64,000 nucleotides of DNA from Holophagales bacterium (lineage in GTDB: Bacteria; Acidobacteriota; Thermoanaerobaculia; UBA5066), in the NCBI GenBank assembly GCA_016714815.1, contig JADKBZ010000031.1:186001-250000 (forward strand), given 5' to 3'. The position numbers were made by a program, and so were the translations under genes. Below the pieces are notes generated by a model, which made no database searches, was not told the origin of the DNA, and saw nothing but the letters and a program-made list of their open reading frames with translations. Shown piece after piece: positions 60,078-64,000 of this stretch (position 1 is its first letter; every line of letters starts with the position of its first letter).

Positions 60078-60758
60078 ATGAATATGGACTTCGCACACAT
60101 CTGGGGACAGATGTCGATCTTCGTCAAGATCATCATGGCAATTCTCGTGTTCATGTCGGTCTACTCCCTCGGGGTCTCGCTCGAGCGGTGGTGGACCTTC
60201 AGGGCCGCGAAGAAGCAGTCCGTGAAGTTCGCCCTCGAGATCGGCCCCCTCCTCAAGCAGGAGAAGCTGAAAGAGGCGATCGACCTCGCGAAGAAGTACA
60301 AGATGAGCCACGTGGCCCGGGTCGTCTCGCCCGGCCTTCTCGAGTTCGCCTATGAAGCTCACGGCGGCAGTGTCGCCGGTCACGACGTCGTGGCCGCGGC
60401 CGAGCGCGCCATCGCCCGCGCGGCCATGATGACCGGGGCGGACATGCGCAAGGGCCTCGGCGGCCTCGCCACCATCGCCACCACCTCGGTGTTCGTCGGC
60501 CTCCTCGCGACGGTCGTCGGCATCATCCGCGCGTTCCAGGGGATGGCCACCTCCGGCACCGGCGGCCTCGGCGCCGTCTCCGCCGGTATCGCCGAAGCCC
60601 TCATCGGCACCGCGCTCGGCCTCTTCGTCGCCATCCCGGCCGTCTGGCTCTACAACTACTTCCTCAACAAGATCGAGCGTTTCAACATCGAGATGTCGAA
60701 CTCCGCCTCGGAGCTCGTCGACTACTTCATCAAGAGAATGGGCTCCCGGGCGGCCTGA
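60078..60758 (+). CDS. exbB: ExbB/TolQ-family proton channel protein
   Basis: ATG 60078 follows CCAAGGAGG at 60060. The 226-residue protein has three membrane helices (FVKIIMAILVFMSVYSLGVS, TIATTSVFVGLLATVVGIIR and IAEALIGTALGLFVAIPAVW) and the conserved RMGSRAA-type end. The motif GLGGLATIATTSVFVGLLAT and AFQGMATSGTGG mark ExbB/MotA proteins. With the two ExbD proteins it forms the proton-driven motor for TonB. The order TonB-ExbB-ExbD-ExbD with a TPR lipoprotein is common in Acidobacteria-like genomes. Confidence 0.95.
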   Translation: MNMDFAHIWGQMSIFVKIIMAILVFMSVYSLGVSLERWWTFRAAKKQSVKFALEIGPLLKQEKLKEAIDLAKKYKMSHVARVVSPGLLEFAYEAHGGSVAGHDVVAAAERAIARAAMMTGADMRKGLGGLATIATTSVFVGLLATVVGIIRAFQGMATSGTGGLGAVSAGIAEALIGTALGLFVAIPAVWLYNYFLNKIERFNIEMSNSASELVDYFIKRMGSRAA

Positions 60759-60817
60759 GGAGGGCTCGCCGGGCTCTCCCGGCAAGCCCCCCTCGGTACT
60801 GAACGGAGGACACGACG

Positions 60818-61237
60818 ATGGGAATGGACAACTTCGGAGGCCGACACGAGACGAAGAGTGAGATCAACGTCACTCCTCTCGTCGACGTCATGCTCGTCCT
60901 CCTCATTATCTTCATGGTCATCACGCCCATGCTGCAGAAGGGCAAGCCCGTCCTGCTGCCGCAGACGGACCGCCCCGACAAGAAACCCGAGTCGGACAAG
61001 GAGCTGCTCATCAGCATCCAGTCCGACAAGATGATTTTCATCGAGTCCAAGTGGTACCCCGAGCCGGAGTTCAAGGCGAAGATGAAGGAGTTCGGCGAGC
61101 GGAGCGCGAGCAAGGACGTCCTGATCAAGGCCGACAAGCAGCTCAACTACGGGGACGTCAGGAACGTCATGCGGATGATCAAGGAAGGCGGATTCGAGAA
61201 GATCGGCCTCATCACCGAACGTAAGTCGGAGAAATAG
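60818..61237 (+). CDS. exbD: ExbD/TolR-family protein 1
   Basis: ATG 60818 follows ACGGAGGACACG. The 139-residue product has the ExbD pattern: a short cytoplasmic N-terminus, then EINVTPLVDVMLVLLIIFMV with the essential Asp, and a periplasmic domain with KELLISIQSDKMIFIESKWY, KDVLIKADKQLNYGDVRNVM and GFEKIGLITE. It is 11 bases upstream of its paralogue. The periplasmic domain here has several Lys/Asp pairs not shared with the second copy. Confidence 0.95.
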   Translation: MGMDNFGGRHETKSEINVTPLVDVMLVLLIIFMVITPMLQKGKPVLLPQTDRPDKKPESDKELLISIQSDKMIFIESKWYPEPEFKAKMKEFGERSASKDVLIKADKQLNYGDVRNVMRMIKEGGFEKIGLITERKSEK

Positions 61238-61248
61238 GAGGGCACGCC

Positions 61249-61698
61249 ATGGGTATGGATCTAGGTGGTCACGATGGCGGCCCGCGGTCGGAGATCAACG
61301 TCACGCCCCTCGTGGACGTCATGCTGGTTCTCCTCATCATCTTCATGGTCCTGCAGCCGATGCTCCAGATGGGCTACGAAGTAAACGTGCCGCCGAATCA
61401 GCCTTCGGACACCCCGCAGCCGGCAAACCCGGACCAGATCATCGTCTCCCTGACGACGACCAACGAGATCTATCTCAACAAGGAGCGCGTGGACCGCGCC
61501 CAGCTGCCGATCAGACTCCAGGAAGTTCTCCGCAATCGCGGCAACAGGCCGGTCTTCTTCTCCTGCGAGGACGCCGTGAAGTACGACAAGGCCATGGAGA
61601 TCATGGACGTCGTCCGGAACAACGGCGCCAAGAACATCGGAATCGTCATGGACTGGGTCAACCCGCTCGAGGCCGTCGTCCCGCCCGCGGGCGGCTGA
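61249..61698 (+). CDS. exbD: ExbD/TolR-family protein 2
   Basis: ATG 61249 follows AGGAGGGCACGCC. The 149-residue product shares EINVTPLVDVMLVLLIIFMV with its neighbour, including the motor Asp. The periplasmic part differs: MGYEVNVPPNQPSDTPQPAN, QIIVSLTTTNEIYLNKERVD, FFSCEDAVKYDKAMEIMDVV and AKNIGIVMDWVNPLE. Two unlike ExbD proteins suggest a heteromeric plug. It ends the operon; a good terminator follows. Confidence 0.95.
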   Translation: MGMDLGGHDGGPRSEINVTPLVDVMLVLLIIFMVLQPMLQMGYEVNVPPNQPSDTPQPANPDQIIVSLTTTNEIYLNKERVDRAQLPIRLQEVLRNRGNRPVFFSCEDAVKYDKAMEIMDVVRNNGAKNIGIVMDWVNPLEAVVPPAGG

Positions 61699-61744
61699 CC
61701 TCCCCTTCCCCGGGCGGCACGGCCGCTCCGAAAACGACCTCGAG

Positions 61745-61772
61745 ATCCCCGGCGCCCGCGCCGGGGATTTTC
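61745..61772 (+). terminator. Rho-independent terminator of the TonB-Exb operon
   Basis: Perfect 11-bp arms ATCCCCGGCGC (61745-61755) and GCGCCGGGGAT (61758-61768) with a 2-base loop are followed by TTTTC. It lies 47 bases after the last exbD stop and upstream of the pyrophosphatase gene. Confidence 0.88.
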
Positions 61773-61860
61773 ACTTCTCCCCGGGGCGCGCCGAAGGGCC
61801 CTTGTTGCGGTATCGTCCGCCGCGCCCCGGTCTCGTTGCGAAGGAGAGGATCCCACGACG

Positions 61861-64000
61861 ATGCAGTCCCAGCTCATACCCCTGATCATCGGAATTTCCG
61901 TCGTTTCCCTGGCCGTCGCCGGCTGGCTCGCCAGGTGGGTCCTCGCCAAGGACACCGGCACGAAGGAGATGCGGGCGATTTCCGACGCCATCAAGGAGGG
62001 CGCCGAGGCCTTCCTGAGGCGCCAGAACAGGACGATCATCGTCCTGGCGACCGTCCTCGCGGCGGTCATCTTCGTCCTCTACGGCTTCGTGCGCGGCCAC
62101 CACGAGTTCGACCCGGTCGACTCGCGAATCGCGATGGCCTTCTGGATCACGTTCTCCTTCGCCCTCGGCGCGGCCTGCTCCGTCATCGCGGGCTACGTCG
62201 GGATGTGGGTCTCGATCCGGACGAACATCCGGACCGCCTCGGCCGCCCGGACGTCCCTGAACGACGCGCTCCGGATCGCGCTCCGGGGCGGGGCGGTCTC
62301 GGGCCTCTTCGTCGTCGCGATGTCCCTTCTCGGCGTCGGCGGCCTCTACACGATCGTCCAGTACTTCACCCAGGTCCCGCCCGGGAAGATCCCGCTCCTG
62401 ATCGTCGGCTACGGCTTCGGAGCCTCGTTCGTCGCGCTCTTCGCCCAGCTCGGCGGCGGCATCTACACCAAGGCAGCCGACGTCGGCGCCGACCTCGTCG
62501 GAAAGGTCGAGGCGGGCATTCCCGAGGACGACCCGCGGAACCCGGCCGTCATCGCCGACCTCGTCGGCGACAACGTCGGCGACTGCGCCGGCCGCGGCGC
62601 GGACCTCTTCGAGTCGACGGCGGCCGAGAACATCGGAGCAATGATTCTGGGCGCCACGCTCGCGATGCTGGCCGAGAAGGCGAGCATGCCGTTCTCGGCG
62701 GGCATCGTGGGCGTCATGCTCTTCCCGCTCGTCGCCCGCGCCTTCGGCCTCCTCGCCGCGATCGTCGGCATCCTCATGGTGAAGACGACCGAGGACGGCG
62801 ACCCGATGGCCGCCCTGAACCGGGGCTACGCCGTGACGGCGATCCTCGCCATCGCCGGCTTCGGCGTCTCGACGCGCTGGCTCCTGGCGAACCCGGCCGC
62901 CCCGAACGCCTGGTGGATGTTCTTCCTCTGCGGCGTCATCGGCGTCCTCACCTCATGGGCCTTCGTCTGGATCACCCAGTACTACACCGAGTACCGCTAC
63001 CGCCCGGTCCGCGAGATCGCCCAGGCCTCCCTCACCGGCCCGGCCACGAACATCATCTCGGGAATCGCCATCGGCCTCGAGTGCACCCTGCTTCCGACGC
63101 TGACGATCTCCGTGGCCATCCTCTCCTCCTACAAGCTCGGCGGGGCGGCGATCGCCCACGGCGGGCTCTTCGGAACGGCCGTCGCCACCATGGGAATGCT
63201 CGGCACGGCCGCGTACATTCTGGCGATGGACACGTTCGGGCCGATCACCGACAACGCCGGCGGCATCGTCGAGATGTCCGGCCAGCCCGAGGAGATCCGG
63301 AAGAAGACCGACCGGCTCGACTCCGTCGGCAACACGACGAAGGCGCTCACGAAGGGCTACGCCATCGGCTCGGCGGCCCTGGCGGCGTTCCTCCTCTTCT
63401 CGGCCTACATGGACGAGGTCCGCCTCTACCTCGGGGCGGAAGAGGGCTCGAAGATCTTCCAGTCGGTCGACATCGCCAAGCCCGAGATCTTCGTAGGAGG
63501 GCTCCTCGGAGCGATGCTCGTCTTCTTCTTCTCGGCGCTCGCCATCAAGGCGGTCGGCCGGGCCGCCCAGGCCGTCATCGAGGACGTTCGCGCCCAGTTC
63601 CGGGAGAAGCCCGGCATCATGGAAGGGACCGAGAAGCCCGACTACGCCCGGTGCGTCGACCTCGTCACCGCGAGCGCGCTCCGGCAGATGGTCCTCCCCG
63701 GAATCGTCGCGGTCGGCGCGCCGATCGCCGTGGGCCTCGTCTTCCGGATGTTCATCCACGACGGCGACCGGACGATCGCCGCCGAGGCCGTCGCGGCGAT
63801 GCTGATGGTCGGGACGATCGCCGGCATCCTCATGGCGACCTTCCTCAACAACGGAGGAGGAGCCTGGGACAACGCCAAGAAGTTCATCGAGACGGGCGAG
63901 TTCGTCGTGGACGGCCGGGTCGTCGGGAAGCGCTCCGAGGCTCACAAGGCCGCCGTCGTCGGAGACACCGTCGGAGACCCGTTCAAGGACACCGCCGGCC
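61861..64000 (+). CDS. hppA: Membrane-bound proton-translocating pyrophosphatase, 3' end outside window
   Basis: ATG 61861 follows GGAGAGGATCCCACG and the frame is open to the window end (713 codons seen). There are about 16 membrane helices. The PPi-binding motif is present (DVGADLVGKVEAGIPEDDPR), with VIADLVGDNVGDCAGRGADL and FGPITDNAGGIVEMSGQPEE. The segment GNTTKALTKGYAIG has Lys where potassium-dependent enzymes have Ala, so this is the K+-independent, proton-pumping type. It couples cytoplasmic PPi hydrolysis to proton export. The missing C-terminus is short, as the sequence ends at VVGDTVGDPFKDTAG. Confidence 0.96.
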   Translation, partial: MQSQLIPLIIGISVVSLAVAGWLARWVLAKDTGTKEMRAISDAIKEGAEAFLRRQNRTIIVLATVLAAVIFVLYGFVRGHHEFDPVDSRIAMAFWITFSFALGAACSVIAGYVGMWVSIRTNIRTASAARTSLNDALRIALRGGAVSGLFVVAMSLLGVGGLYTIVQYFTQVPPGKIPLLIVGYGFGASFVALFAQLGGGIYTKAADVGADLVGKVEAGIPEDDPRNPAVIADLVGDNVGDCAGRGADLFESTAAENIGAMILGATLAMLAEKASMPFSAGIVGVMLFPLVARAFGLLAAIVGILMVKTTEDGDPMAALNRGYAVTAILAIAGFGVSTRWLLANPAAPNAWWMFFLCGVIGVLTSWAFVWITQYYTEYRYRPVREIAQASLTGPATNIISGIAIGLECTLLPTLTISVAILSSYKLGGAAIAHGGLFGTAVATMGMLGTAAYILAMDTFGPITDNAGGIVEMSGQPEEIRKKTDRLDSVGNTTKALTKGYAIGSAALAAFLLFSAYMDEVRLYLGAEEGSKIFQSVDIAKPEIFVGGLLGAMLVFFFSALAIKAVGRAAQAVIEDVRAQFREKPGIMEGTEKPDYARCVDLVTASALRQMVLPGIVAVGAPIAVGLVFRMFIHDGDRTIAAEAVAAMLMVGTIAGILMATFLNNGGGAWDNAKKFIETGEFVVDGRVVGKRSEAHKAAVVGDTVGDPFKDTAG

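Overview
The window is about 64 kb of very GC-rich bacterial DNA with densely packed, mostly translationally coupled genes. A secreted VWA protein of the type called 'VWFA-related Acidobacterial domain' (56066-57823), a TPR lipoprotein-TonB-ExbB-ExbD-ExbD block, CarD and a Gram-negative style envelope (TolC-type outer-membrane factors, lipoboxes, a beta-barrel) point to an Acidobacteriota member. That placement is inference; no rRNA is present.

Layout. (1) 1-4454: tail of a nitrous-oxide reductase maturation operon, nosD (cut by the window edge)-nosF-nosL-nosY, plus a SUMF1-fold protein. A fasciclin protein, a transglutaminase-like gene broken by an almost pure G tract, and a divergent Crp/Fnr regulator follow. 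(2) 6777-10881: a heterodimeric ABC exporter and a YaiI-family protein. The first 9 kb carries several apparent single-base frameshifts and the G tract; the rest reads cleanly, so this end is probably low-quality assembly. (3) 11065-19592: a five-gene glycan locus resembling periplasmic-glucan systems: glycosidase-GT2 fusion, MsbA/NdvA-like exporter, GT-B-like protein, YdjC-type deacetylase and LtaS/OpgB-like transferase. (4) 19724-22676: FIST sensor and hybrid histidine kinase. (5) 22746-27458: TolC-HlyD-permease-permease efflux set with no ATPase. (6) 27474-34079: C39-like peptidase with a secreted partner, AlaX editing protein, NifA-like activator, isochorismatase-fold hydrolase and a BaeRF-like protein.

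(7) 34181-47138 is the most interesting part: a solute-binding lipoprotein coupled to a hybrid histidine kinase, a lone receiver, an EAL protein and a sigma-54 activator. Next comes a candidate -24/-12 promoter, a small NHLP/Os1348-like protein and its coupled export genes (TolC, HlyD, two ATPases, one permease). I read this as a possible signal-controlled peptide-export system. It ends at a perfect 31-bp inverted repeat. (8) 47259-57823, mostly minus strand: class V aminotransferase, RarA, TPR protein, secreted protein, CarD, tRNA-Leu(CAA), VanZ-like, rhodanese-like lipoprotein, a plus-strand beta-barrel, TsaE, NnrE/NnrD fusion and the VWA protein. (9) 58345-64000: TPR lipoprotein, TonB, ExbB, two ExbD, then a membrane pyrophosphatase cut by the window end.
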